DNA of 15,244 bases from Petrotoga sp. UBA5851 (GTDB taxonomy: Bacteria > Thermotogota > Thermotogae > Petrotogales > Petrotogaceae), in contig DJGH01000041.1 of NCBI GenBank assembly GCA_002431635.1, forward strand, positions 18,108-33,351, given 5' to 3'. Of this stretch, positions 15,226 through 15,244 are shown piece after piece. Every line of letters starts with the position of its first letter. Position 1 is the first letter of the stretch. Under the pieces are notes generated by a model. The model saw nothing but the letters and a program-made list of their open reading frames with translations, made no database searches and was not told the origin of the DNA. A program made the translations under genes and the position numbers.

Positions 15226-15244
15226 AAAATATCCTGCTTTGGTT

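Noticed and set aside
1..15244. CRISPR arrays, insertion sequences, tRNA or rRNA genes
   Set aside because: No regularly spaced repeats, transposase-like frames or tRNA/rRNA-like sequence were seen on either strand.

Overview
The window is a low-GC (about 37%, estimated by eye) bacterial segment with two divergently transcribed blocks. The minus-strand block is a nearly complete de novo purine (IMP) biosynthesis cluster. In transcription order it reads purL, a purine riboswitch, purE, purC, purF, purM, purN, purH and purD, with purD running off the left edge. The plus-strand block holds an exported FN3 plus alpha/beta-hydrolase protein, an MTAN-like nucleosidase, a spore-photolyase-like radical SAM protein and a small exported protein with an outer-membrane-like sequence.

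Region by region: 1-1077 is the 5' part of purD. Positions 1093-6794 are six tightly packed pur genes, overlapping or nearly touching. Positions 6795-6991 are a noncoding gap that on the minus strand reads as a guanine-type purine riboswitch aptamer (6879-6949), a switching sequence, an intrinsic terminator ending just before the purE ribosome binding site, and perhaps a local promoter. Positions 6992-10747 are the single-chain, about 1250-residue PurL. Positions 10748-10907 are a divergent promoter region with good promoter-like elements on the plus strand, weaker ones on the minus strand, and an inverted repeat. Positions 10908-14735 are three overlapping plus-strand genes, followed by a separate small gene at 14767-15225.

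How it works together: the enzymes cover PRPP to IMP except for the purB step, and there is no purK next to purE. The riboswitch sits inside the cluster, downstream of purL. Its architecture predicts that purine binding stabilises P1, releases the antiterminator and stops transcription before purE, so purECFMNHD would be shut off while purL escapes. The gene order purECFMNHD, the clade II PurL and the riboswitch resemble Clostridia and other Firmicutes.

The plus-strand proteins point elsewhere. The last gene encodes a signal peptide followed by beta-rich sequence typical of a Gram-negative envelope, and the spore-photolyase homologue lacks the cysteine used by true spore photoproduct lyases. 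My best guess is a Gram-negative anaerobe such as a spirochaete (Treponema-like), possibly with a purine operon acquired from a Firmicute. The taxonomy is an inference, not something the sequence proves.

The items most worth following up are the intra-cluster riboswitch, whose P3/J3-1 junction departs from the canonical core; the radical SAM protein missing the H-donor cysteine; and its coupling to a nucleosidase that could remove 5'-deoxyadenosine.
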